Origin: Opitutales bacterium
Lineage (GTDB): Bacteria > Verrucomicrobiota > Verrucomicrobiia > Opitutales > Seribacteraceae
DNA: 64,000 bases
Direction: 5' to 3'
NCBI GenBank assembly: GCA_028101545.1
Contig: JAOHKZ010000001.1
Span: forward strand, 1 to 64,000
Position numbers and translations under genes: made by a program. The number at the start of each line of letters is the position of its first letter. Within the stretch, counting starts at the first letter, position 1. The notes under the pieces were generated by a model, which ran no database searches, was not told the origin of the DNA, and worked only from the letters and a program-made list of their open reading frames with translations. Below are positions 35,501 through 42,259 of this stretch, in pieces.

Positions 35501-36635
35501 TTAAATTAACAATTGTTTGAGATTTTCCGGTACCGGGAGGTCCCTCGATTACCAAATCTTTTCCTTCTGCTACTTCTAAAATGGCGGCATGTTGAGAACT
35601 GTCTGCGTTTAAGGCAAAAGAAGGTACTAAGTCCCTACTTTCTGAATCATCCACATCCCTTAGGCCAGAATTTGTCGCCATCTCATCCCTGCCTACGAGC
35701 ATTTCTTCGGCAGCGGTTACATTTTCCTCAGCATAACCTTCGGGCAAAATCTCACTGAATGGAATTCCTCTAGACTTAAAAATCCCAATAGAGATGCGAT
35801 TGAGAACCTTCCATGAATCGAATTTCTTAATGAAATTTTCATAGGCTTCAAACATTTGATTTATATCAAAGCTACCATTCTCATCAACGAAGTCTTCGGC
35901 CTGAGGAGGAAGGGCACCAGTCTCCTGTAAGAGAGCGTAACTAAGGCTTTGGTTGCTCTCCAAGTCGCCGCTGGCCGATATTTTGTAAGAATTTTCTCCC
36001 CTTCCTTTCTCAAGATTAACTCTCATGAGCAGAATTGGTGAGGTGAAATCTTTTTCGTCGGCGTTTTGCCATTGTAGAAAACCGAAGGCGGCATAAAGGG
36101 TCTGTAAGCCTTTTTCTCTTTCGAAGCGGACTCTTTCACGCTCCATTTTGATAAGGCATTTTTTGAGGTTTTCTTCTGAAAGATCAGTCTGAAGTTTGTC
36201 GTCTGTATGCCTTTCGATTTCACTTTCACTTGATGAACTTTTAGGTAGCTCCAACTGATGACCACTTGGGATTAGCTCATGGGCAGGAGTCATTCCAAGG
36301 TCTATCCGTAGTTGGTCTTTTCTTTCACGAATTTCATCCTCTTCGAGCCCTTCTTCGGACAATCCATAATCATCGAGGTGACGCTCAAAAGACTTCTCGA
36401 ATTCAGGGGTATTTTCATCGAGCAAGTAGTCGTCCGGCTCCATCATCCCTACAATCTTGAACTTCTTTCCTGCCATCAATCTGTTCATCACAAATTGTGG
36501 AATTTCGTCACAGACATTGAAAATTCCTCCCGTACCTTTTCCTGAAAGCCTTTTATTAATCATATCATTTCCGCTCAGCTGAATAAGCTTTTTAGATAAT
36601 GCTCTGAGTAAATCTCCTCTTGTATGTGTCATCAC
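32508..36635 (-). CDS. Giant DUF4011-type SF1 helicase with C-terminal Vsr-like endonuclease domain
   Basis: 1375 residues. The N-terminal quarter is a DUF4011-like domain. The SF1 core opens with the Q-like DSSQHAA motif and Walker A GPPGTGKS (365-372); a long helical insertion of several hundred residues divides it from FDLVIIDEASQM and KQVVVVGDPKQMPPT, the DEAD-like motif II/III region. Late motifs include ENVQGDERDTIII and NVLVTRAKKRVVV. The end (about 1255-1350; GWRIDLGVMH, GVELDGKDHLRQSARDRDIERQAIL, GWTILRVW) is a Vsr/MTES_1575-type restriction fold. This helicase plus nuclease design is linked to predicted anti-phage or mobile-element control. The upstream start is the first of two adjacent ATGs. 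Confidence 0.8.
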   Translation of the reverse strand: MMTHTRGDLLRALSKKLIQLSGNDMINKRLSGKGTGGIFNVCDEIPQFVMNRLMAGKKFKIVGMMEPDDYLLDENTPEFEKSFERHLDDYGLSEEGLEEDEIRERKDQLRIDLGMTPAHELIPSGHQLELPKSSSSESEIERHTDDKLQTDLSEENLKKCLIKMERERVRFEREKGLQTLYAAFGFLQWQNADEKDFTSPILLMRVNLEKGRGENSYKISASGDLESNQSLSYALLQETGALPPQAEDFVDENGSFDINQMFEAYENFIKKFDSWKVLNRISIGIFKSRGIPFSEILPEGYAEENVTAAEEMLVGRDEMATNSGLRDVDDSESRDLVPSFALNADSSQHAAILEVAEGKDLVIEGPPGTGKSQTIVNLISNALYRGKTVLFLAQKLAALEVVNHRLESIGLGKKCLSLHSEYARKSTLFESIGEKIKAPAPDEKVSKSQFLRVREERDSYLTQLNDHAHQMGREIFEGGQKETLSEDNLIAHYALTTYAIHQDLVKDEQIPDFNVPPDYDLRNLKSDLSEAASLEELISNADQSNFHLLSILYYSKIPTPFEIDEIYEKLEVIRKSLSKFPENYQAVDLQGIESTANNLTQTHKQRVIFEDSEKKLKSLIGLNQRPTSVDAMLQKEHLGSTPSVGLWISFTLMPWSESAKAKKFFRQIFDMPKGDISSLQAKASELVNLLQLNETSKKHLQESGYVEVNSGQIEQQLKWLEERTKDLRNAEDFISQVSLSFENHSAAEISRILQALADAKSSFRELGEINSVLHGFEQRIGCGEWLRNLTIAGRSIGNLLEAGLYKFFSKKVSEKSPQIYKFNGKNMNRLRDKFKKAEEDCRSTYVREIASRMPKAEDLPKHKKATKVGDKMGQQLLNHIESVPNARITVRELCFRAIDTLKHYTPCFLMTPSSVADYVPKTTEFDLVIIDEASQMLPEEAIGSILRSKQVVVVGDPKQMPPTRYMQSTLEDEMDQEDDTNYSILDRAMLAFPNFRRLCYHYRSEDESLIRFSNNEFYENDLMTVPNLNQDDRLGVKFIDAKGVYNSGKTDLVSVDEHGQTSGWSPSKNPNPIEAQKLVEIILHEIRERPGWSIGVAVMNLKQAIRVEELFQEQIDDTIRAYLNHWKNTPEYFFIKNLENVQGDERDTIIIATVYGKNHEGRMFQRYGPINMEKGENRINVLVTRAKKRVVVCSSMNPNDITAQNSGPQVLRRYLQYAKTGQLEDTSTRNEPDGGHWYDAPWEKWFHDRLEADGYIVNPQVGVSGWRIDLGVMHEDFPNGYLCGVELDGKDHLRQSARDRDIERQAILESKGWTILRVWSIDFFNDMEGEYQILKSAIDEILEKKRVTKDEIPEETIEDFMEEENELVKADLLEY

Positions 36636-36834
36636 TAGCTAAAACACTATTTCCAACGGAAAAAGTCCATTTATAATTACGATTACACATCGAAGACCTC
36701 AAAAAAGATCCGCTCGCCGAAGCGAACGAACCTCTTAATATAACCACAACCCACGCCGTCAGGCATTCAGGCAATCCCCAGACTCTGATCGAATACCCCT
36801 GTTAGGGGTCTCGTCCTTTCTGGAATCAGATTTG

Positions 36835-36872
36835 GCTTGGATTCTCTCCACCTCACACTTGTGGAGAATTGA
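36835..36872 (+). repeat. Third copy of the rapA 3' end
   Basis: 38 bases that translate LDSLHLTLVEN then stop, against LDSLHLVVVEN in rapA (27921-27958); 32 of 38 bases agree. There is no gene of its own. It lies in the 275-base stretch between the giant helicase and the GIY-YIG gene and marks the right border of the larger accessory block. A perfect hairpin ACCCCT-GTT-AGGGGT lies just upstream at 36795-36809, but without a T-run it is not a terminator. Confidence 0.75.
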
Positions 36873-36910
36873 GGATTCACTTTTCATAATTCACACATCA
36901 CACTTCGTTG

Positions 36911-37348
36911 ATGCGAGATCTCGAACAACTATGGGATGAGTTGAACAAGCAACCGTTGCATCGGTTTGCGGATTGGCCGAATCGCGATGTGCCGAAGGGG
37001 CAGCCTGGGGTCTATCTTATTTATCAGGGGGATCGTTGGATCTATATTGGTATGTCGTTTAAGAATTTACAGAGTCGACTTAATCAGCATGCCAGTGGCA
37101 GAAGAAGTGCTGATCAGTTTTGTGTGTATGTGTCTGATCGATTGGTGATGAAAAATTTAACCGATGAACAACTGGATGGAATTGGAGAAGGGACTTATTC
37201 TTTGGATCATCAAATACGAGACTTTATTCGAACGGAATTATCTTATCGCTATGTATTGGTTTCCGACGATCCCACCGCTCGTACTCTAGAAAGGTATGGA
37301 CTCCAAATTGCCAAAGGGCAGCCAGCGGAGTTGTTGAATACCTTATGA
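36911..37348 (+). CDS. GIY-YIG-like nuclease
   Basis: 145 residues from ATG 36911 (a TTG immediately upstream was rejected). The GIY-YIG core is GVYLIYQGDRWIYIGMS (about 33-49), followed by an R-x-N-x-H-type helix QSRLNQHASGRRS; a later Glu could be the catalytic acid. Stand-alone proteins of this type cut or process DNA. It converges with the helicase-PLD gene with a single base between the two stops, so the two units have opposed ends. It sits just right of the third rapA tail copy, so it may be outside that insertion. Confidence 0.7.
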   Translation: MRDLEQLWDELNKQPLHRFADWPNRDVPKGQPGVYLIYQGDRWIYIGMSFKNLQSRLNQHASGRRSADQFCVYVSDRLVMKNLTDEQLDGIGEGTYSLDHQIRDFIRTELSYRYVLVSDDPTARTLERYGLQIAKGQPAELLNTL

Positions 37349-37349
37349 T

Positions 37350-40300
37350 TTAACTTTCAATAAACTCTTCTTTGAGCTGAATTGGCAATATTTCTGCCAT
37401 TTCCCATGTAACGTTCATCGGTTCAGCTCCAGTATGCCCTTTGTAGGATAGTTGACCAAGGTATACGAAGGGCGCGGCTTTTTTGCCTGCCATCTTGTGC
37501 TTTCTAACAAATAGGTGAACATCGCTGTTATCTTTTGCATGATTAATAATTCGTAATCCGGAATTATTTTGTGCAGATGAGCGGTTCTGGCTCTGCCAGT
37601 GAAAAGTTTGTGAATCGATGAAATAGTCGTGGTAGCGGTGTTCTTTACCGTGATTTCTTTTGTTTATGGTGACGAGTAAAATTTGTTTGTTTATCGCTTT
37701 GGGGCATACATGACCTTGTTCCCAAAGGCCTTTGTTAAATTCTAAACCAAATAATGGTGGGATTTCCTCGCGCATGTAGCGTTGGTGCAAATATAGATCA
37801 AAGGGGTTTATGATTTCCTTGAAGCGTGCACGGGTACGCATGTTTTCATTTGCCTGAATAGTTTCGTACTCTGGGTTGAGGGCAATTAAGTCGTATTGGC
37901 CAGGTCCTGTCTTGCTGACTTTGCGGAGTAGGTACTGGTCACCTCCAGATTCGGAGTCTGTTTCTATGGCAACGATTTGATTGTTTAAACTGCCAGCAGA
38001 TTGCGTACTGATGTTTTCAAATAGTAGATGGTCGCCATCGCAAATTGGATTGGTACCGCCGTTCATGGAGTTGCCTTTTGCTCGGGCAATGAAGTGGATA
38101 GCTGGGTTGAGTTTGCCGTATTTAACTGGTAGCTGGGTTAGTTCGATCGATTCGCGTTCATGCGGGCTTTCGGCAAAGAATCCACAAGCAATTTGTAGGT
38201 TGGTGAAATAGGGAATTTCTGAGCCTTGTTCTGTGTCAGGAAGTTCGGACGGCGTAGAGCTTGGTTCTTGGTTACTTCGAGATTCGTAATTGAGATAGCG
38301 GAAGTTGACTAATTCTTGAGTGAGTTCATTGAGTGATTCGACGTCACTTGCTTGTACATTTTGATGATATTGAAATGAATTACCTTCTTGGGTGAAGTAT
38401 TTGGGCCTGTTTTCAGAGTGCTTGCCTAACCATGCGTGAACGGGGTTTCGTTTCCAGTAGGATATCCAGGCTTTTTCTGTTTTTGGATCTTGGTTAATAG
38501 AGGAAAAGAATTCTTGGGGAATGTCGCCCGCAAGTTGGGTTCTTCGTTTGAGGGTATGCCAAGACTTTATCGATAGCGTATCTAGGTCGACCGGTGTTGT
38601 GAATCCATCGAGGTCGAGGAAGGTTTCCATTAGAACGAGTTTAAATGATTTTGACAGTGATGTAATTTCAAGTTCTTGGAGGAATTCTCCGTGTTCTTTT
38701 GCGACCAATTCAGTATCAGGTTCTAAATCTTTTTCGCTAATGAGTAGGTTGATCCAACTTCCATATTCTTTTTTGATTTGCACGAGGGAACCACCCGCGA
38801 GATAAAACTCCGAAGCGGTAGGCCGCCTGCCGAGTGATTCTTTTAATGATCGGTAGGTATCGAGGTGAGTATCAATTTTGGTTTGGATTAATTTCTCTAA
38901 GAATTCAATCGCTTCTAAATCGTAGTTTACATAGCAACCATCCGCTAATTTGATTGAGCCTTCGCGGATCTGTTTGATGAATTTTTTACGGTCTTGATTG
39001 GTTACACCGATTTGGAAGAGGGCTTCGGCTTTTTTGAAAAAGCTAATGTGGTTGCCGATTAAATCGAGAACGACGAGTTTTTCTTTCCCGCTTTCTTTTG
39101 CTTGCCTGAGCCCGCGTCCAAGTTGTTGAAGGAAGATGATTTTGGACTCGGTGGGTCGAAGCATTAAGACGGTGTCAATTTTGGGCAGATCGACTCCTTC
39201 GTTAAATAGGTCGACGGAAAATATTACTTCAATTTCGCCACGGTTTAGTTGATCCAGTGCTTCATTTCGGCGGAGTTTTGATTCACTGTGAATGGATGCA
39301 CATCGAATATTTTTCCGGTTGAAAAAATCTGCCATGAAATCGGCGTGTTTAATCGAAATGCAAAATGCGAGTGTTCGGTTTTGTTTACGCTGTGACCAAT
39401 TTTGGAAAGCATGTTCAGCACGGGCTTCGGTGGCTAATTGGTTTTGGAGTTCTTCGGGGTCAAATTTTCCGTTTCGCCATGAGATTTCTTGGTAATCGAC
39501 TTCGATATCTGCAATGCCAAAATAAGTAAAGGGGCAGAGGACAGATTGATTGATCGCTTTGACCATGCCGTTTTCAAAAACTAAGTTGTTATCGCACAGA
39601 GAGAGAATATCAGCTTGGTCAGTCCGTTCTGGAGTAGCGGTAAGGCCTAATAAGAATTTTGGAGTGAAGCCTGATAGCAGTCGTTTATAACTAGAAGCCC
39701 CCGCGTGGTGAAATTCATCGACTATAATGTAGTCGAAGTAAGTTTCGTAAAATTTATCCAGGTGAGTTTGTCGACCCAAGGTTTGAATGGATGCAAAGAG
39801 TATATCTACATTTTTATCTTTCTGGGTGCCGGTATATTTACCAACTTTAGCATCTTCGAATATTCGAACAAAAGTTTCCTCTGCTTGGGAGAGGATTTCC
39901 TCGCGGTGGGCAACAAATAGAATTTTTTTCGCTCTGGTTTCTAAGCAGTCAAAAGCGGCAAGCCAGGTTTTGCCGGTACCGGTTGCCATGACGACTAAAC
40001 CACGTGCATTTCCTTCAATGCGACACTTCTTGAGGGCGAGTAATGCTTCTACCTGAATTGGATTGGGTTTAACGGGAGGTAGGCATTCTTTTTCTACTTC
40101 AACCCCGCTCTTTATTTTGTCCTGAGGAGTTTTTGATTCGTATTCATCGCGGTATATATCGATCCATTCATTTGATAAATGAACCGCTTGTGGATTTTCG
40201 AAGAGAACTTTGAACTTTGAGCAGATTTCCTGGAATGCACTTTGATTTTCAGATGAAGTAATTCTTAGGTTCCATTCTAACCCATGATTTAATGCGGAAT

Positions 40301-40679
40301 GGCTTATATTGCTAGAGCCTACATAAGCGACGCCATCTTTTGATGACCTGTCTTCACGGTGAACAAAAATATAGGACTTCATATGGAAAGCAGTATTTCC
40401 AGATTCATATATTTTAACCTGAGCCCCTTTTTCTTGTAGGATCATTAAAGCTCGGAGAGCTTTGGGCTCCGTTATGTGAAGATAACCACTAGTAATAATC
40501 CTGATTTTTACATCTGCTTCTAATGCGTCTTCAAGTGCAGGCTTAATAAGCTCTAGTCCAGATGATCGAATAAAGGAAACCGCAATATCAATCCGAGTTG
40601 CTTGATTGATAGCCGTAATCAGCTTAGGCAGGAAATGATCATCACCCCCAGTAACTAAGCTTTGCTCAGAAATGTTCAT
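37350..40679 (-). CDS. PLD-nuclease/DEAD-box helicase/S24-peptidase-like/DUF3427 fusion protein
   Basis: 1109 residues. An N-terminal phospholipase-D-like nuclease contains one HxK (H99, K101 in FHMKSYIF) and GSSN at 121-124. The SF2 helicase has Walker A ATGTGKT (232-238) and DEFHH (321-325), then a C-terminal helicase domain with QQLGRGLRQ. About residues 815-920 are S24/LexA-like, with the candidate nucleophile S871 in GNSMNG, a DGD strand and basic YLLRKV. The last 150 residues read as DUF3427. DUF3427 helicases of this build are known; the embedded S24 part suggests autocleavage or a peptide sensor. It is divergent from the upstream gene and probably single-gene defence or DNA repair. 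Confidence 0.8.
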   Translation of the reverse strand: MNISEQSLVTGGDDHFLPKLITAINQATRIDIAVSFIRSSGLELIKPALEDALEADVKIRIITSGYLHITEPKALRALMILQEKGAQVKIYESGNTAFHMKSYIFVHREDRSSKDGVAYVGSSNISHSALNHGLEWNLRITSSENQSAFQEICSKFKVLFENPQAVHLSNEWIDIYRDEYESKTPQDKIKSGVEVEKECLPPVKPNPIQVEALLALKKCRIEGNARGLVVMATGTGKTWLAAFDCLETRAKKILFVAHREEILSQAEETFVRIFEDAKVGKYTGTQKDKNVDILFASIQTLGRQTHLDKFYETYFDYIIVDEFHHAGASSYKRLLSGFTPKFLLGLTATPERTDQADILSLCDNNLVFENGMVKAINQSVLCPFTYFGIADIEVDYQEISWRNGKFDPEELQNQLATEARAEHAFQNWSQRKQNRTLAFCISIKHADFMADFFNRKNIRCASIHSESKLRRNEALDQLNRGEIEVIFSVDLFNEGVDLPKIDTVLMLRPTESKIIFLQQLGRGLRQAKESGKEKLVVLDLIGNHISFFKKAEALFQIGVTNQDRKKFIKQIREGSIKLADGCYVNYDLEAIEFLEKLIQTKIDTHLDTYRSLKESLGRRPTASEFYLAGGSLVQIKKEYGSWINLLISEKDLEPDTELVAKEHGEFLQELEITSLSKSFKLVLMETFLDLDGFTTPVDLDTLSIKSWHTLKRRTQLAGDIPQEFFSSINQDPKTEKAWISYWKRNPVHAWLGKHSENRPKYFTQEGNSFQYHQNVQASDVESLNELTQELVNFRYLNYESRSNQEPSSTPSELPDTEQGSEIPYFTNLQIACGFFAESPHERESIELTQLPVKYGKLNPAIHFIARAKGNSMNGGTNPICDGDHLLFENISTQSAGSLNNQIVAIETDSESGGDQYLLRKVSKTGPGQYDLIALNPEYETIQANENMRTRARFKEIINPFDLYLHQRYMREEIPPLFGLEFNKGLWEQGHVCPKAINKQILLVTINKRNHGKEHRYHDYFIDSQTFHWQSQNRSSAQNNSGLRIINHAKDNSDVHLFVRKHKMAGKKAAPFVYLGQLSYKGHTGAEPMNVTWEMAEILPIQLKEEFIES

Positions 40680-40776
40680 GAAAGAAATCGATTAAAAGGC
40701 TTTTGAGTAAAATTAAACATGCGATCGTATTAAAATAACGACCATGAAAGTTATATAAATCGACTGCAATTCGATT

Positions 40777-41166
40777 CTAGTTTTCTTCTGTCCAAAAGCA
40801 CCAGCCATAGGGGAGGCAGTTCAATCGGTTGCCGAGGAGACGGAGGTGTTGCCAGTCGGATTGGATGGTCCAGGTTTTTCTTTCTTTAAAGGGATAGGGG
40901 TAGTGCGGGAGGTGGTGGGTTTTGATTTTCCATAGTTCGGCGATGAATCCATTTTCATTTACTTCGACATCGAATAAAAAGGCAGAGACCAATATGTGGT
41001 CGTTATAGAGGGTTTTCTGTTCTTCCAAGCTGCTCAGGTAGGGACTGAGGGCTTCGCGTTTGATGGCGGCCAATTTGGGATCACCCGGGGAGAATTTGGC
41101 AAGTGGGTCAATGTATTCAGGATAGAGGTTTTTATATTTTTGGGAGAGTGCAGGAAGGCTGAGCAT
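40777..41166 (-). CDS. Unknown 129-residue protein
   Basis: A single domain rich in aromatic residues (SDWQHLRLLGNRLNCLPYGWCFWTEEN tail), with no membrane segment and no recognised family. Its stop lies about 98 bases from the start of the helicase-PLD gene on the same strand, so it might be the first gene of that unit. The start chosen is the first ATG; upstream DNA holds no clear ribosome site. Coding character is moderate. Confidence 0.5.
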   Translation of the reverse strand: MLSLPALSQKYKNLYPEYIDPLAKFSPGDPKLAAIKREALSPYLSSLEEQKTLYNDHILVSAFLFDVEVNENGFIAELWKIKTHHLPHYPYPFKERKTWTIQSDWQHLRLLGNRLNCLPYGWCFWTEEN

Positions 41167-41223
41167 AGGCAGGTGATTGGTTGTATTTTAAATTAAGGAT
41201 AAATGACGGCGATTTATTATACA

Positions 41224-41252
41224 TACCTGTCAACCCCTTCACTTTTTTCAGG
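41224..41252 (+). repeat. Imperfect direct repeat left of the RelB/YafQ module
   Basis: TACCTGTCAA, a 7-base gap and ACTTTTTTCAGG. A similar unit (TACCGGTCAA, 5-base gap, ACTTTTTTCAGG) lies at 42023-42049, about 800 bases away, with the toxin-antitoxin pair between. The 11-mer TATTATCGATC at 41279-41289 also recurs inverted at 42010-42020. Confidence 0.55.
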
Positions 41253-41393
41253 CTTCTGGGTTAATTTCTATGATCTTTTATTATCGATCGATAAGATCTG
41301 TGTGCAGGTAAAGTCCTTACTGAATCTAGTGATTACGCTTGGTCAATAAGACTTGAGGTTAGACAATATAAGTTTTAAGTTTAGAACAATAAC

Positions 41394-41422
41394 TTGCATT
41401 TGTATTACGTTTGTCATACATT
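41394..41422 (+). promoter_or_regulatory. Promoter and operator-like palindrome of the RelB/YafQ pair
   Basis: TTGCAT (41394-41399) and TACATT (41417-41422) with a 17-base spacer. The spacer contains an imperfect inverted repeat (TGTATTACG-TT-TGTCATACA, 41401-41420), a site shape typical for autorepression by a RelB antitoxin. The ATG at 41429 lies only 6 bases beyond the -10 box, so the message would be nearly leaderless. Confidence 0.5.
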
Positions 41423-41428
41423 TATGGG

Positions 41429-41689
41429 ATGAGTAAATCTTCTATGGTACAGGCACGAATGGAGCCAGAATTAAAGGCCAGTGCAGAGTCGATATTTAGT
41501 GAGCTTGGGCTGAATTCTGCCCAGGCGATCACTATCTTTTATAAACAGGTGGAACTTAGTGGTGGGTTGCCTTTCAAGGTCGTCGTACCCAATGAGAAAA
41601 CCCGAAAGACTTTTCAACAAACTGATGAGAGGAAGGATTTGATCGTCTGTGAGGATGCCGGAGATATGTTTAAGAAACTGGGCTTATGA
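41429..41689 (+). CDS. RelB/DinJ-family antitoxin
   Basis: 86 residues from ATG 41429 (MSKSSMVQARMEPELKASAE). A TTG at 41411 extends the frame but overlaps the promoter, so it was rejected. The ribbon-helix-helix part MVQARMEPELKASAESIFSELGLNSAQAITIFYKQV is the DinJ/RelB signature; the C-terminal LPFKVVVPNEKTRK tail is the toxin-binding part. It blocks the YafQ-type toxin and represses the pair. The next gene starts inside its stop codon. Confidence 0.85.
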   Translation: MSKSSMVQARMEPELKASAESIFSELGLNSAQAITIFYKQVELSGGLPFKVVVPNEKTRKTFQQTDERKDLIVCEDAGDMFKKLGL

Positions 41690-41955
41690 GCCTGGTTCCC
41701 ATTTATACCAAGCAATTTGAAAAAGACCTCAAGCGTTCTCTTAAACGAAATAAGAGAGTGGAGAAATTTAAGTTGGTGGCGGAGGCTTTGATTGAGGGGC
41801 AGGAATTGGACCCGATTCATCGAGATCACAAATTGATCGGTAATTTTATTGGACGCCGGGAATGTCATCTGGAATCCGATTGGTTATTGATTTATAAACT
41901 TGAAAAAGGAAGGGTAATTTTTGAAAGAATGGGTACCCACTCCGATTTATTCTAA
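41686..41955 (+). CDS. YafQ-family mRNA interferase toxin
   Basis: 89 residues of the RelE/YafQ fold. The catalytic pattern is RDHKLIGNFIGRRECHLESDWLLIY followed by GTHSDLF at the C-terminus, matching the H...D...H...F arrangement of YafQ, which cuts mRNA on the ribosome at in-frame codons. It overlaps the antitoxin gene by four bases. The module is bracketed by direct repeats at 41224-41252 and 42023-42049. Confidence 0.85.
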   Translation: MSLVPIYTKQFEKDLKRSLKRNKRVEKFKLVAEALIEGQELDPIHRDHKLIGNFIGRRECHLESDWLLIYKLEKGRVIFERMGTHSDLF

Positions 41956-42022
41956 AAGTTTAAGCCGGTGTGCAAGATGCCTTGTTTAGAGGCAGAGATA
42001 ATTTTGTTTGATCGATAATATT

Positions 42023-42049
42023 TACCGGTCAATTAAAACTTTTTTCAGG
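42023..42049 (+). repeat. Imperfect direct repeat right of the RelB/YafQ module
   Basis: Partner of 41224-41252: TACCGGTCAA, a 5-base gap and ACTTTTTTCAGG. It lies in the 304-base stretch between the toxin stop and the next gene, which also holds the regulated promoter at 42184-42212. The two repeats define a unit close in size to the 787-base arfB unit. Confidence 0.5.
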
Positions 42050-42183
42050 TGGAGTCCCATTGTTTAAGGGGTACTTGAAAGTTTTTTAACGAATTACTTG
42101 AATTCGAAAAAATGTGTGGTACCTTGTGCGTTCGCTCATTTTAGTGCGTGGTGGAATATGACATAAAAAGTTTGTTCGTAGGC

Positions 42184-42212
42184 TTGACGTTAAGTAAGTA
42201 CTTACTTACAAT
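42184..42212 (+). promoter_or_regulatory. Sigma-70 promoter with an 18-base perfect palindrome in its spacer
   Basis: TTGACG (42184-42189) and TACAAT (42207-42212) at the ideal 17-base spacing. The perfect palindrome TAAGTAAGTACTTACTTA (42191-42208) fills the spacer and overlaps the -10 box. A dimeric repressor bound here would exclude RNA polymerase. The ArsR-type regulator encoded second in the operon is the natural candidate. Confidence 0.75.
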
Positions 42213-42259
42213 TTTGGGTTCGAACAGAAAAATTAGAACAAGAAAGGAAGACGAATAGT

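Noticed and set aside
32508-36635. Naming the helicase as a specific published defence system
   Set aside because: Domain order resembles several described systems, but without a search the assignment would be a guess.
27959-36834. A conventional integrative element or insertion sequence at rapA
   Set aside because: No transposase, integrase or terminal inverted repeats were seen; the boundaries are tail copies of rapA. A lost or distant recombinase cannot be excluded.
41281-41294. Palindrome TTATCGATCGATAA as a regulatory site
   Set aside because: It is a single short AT-rich palindrome with no promoter at the right distance; the inverted match at 42010-42020 is noted under the repeat instead.
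41203-41349. A 48-residue frame with an AAGGA site before its ATG
   Set aside because: No family, low complexity and it spans the direct repeat left of the RelB/YafQ pair. Coding status could not be supported over chance.
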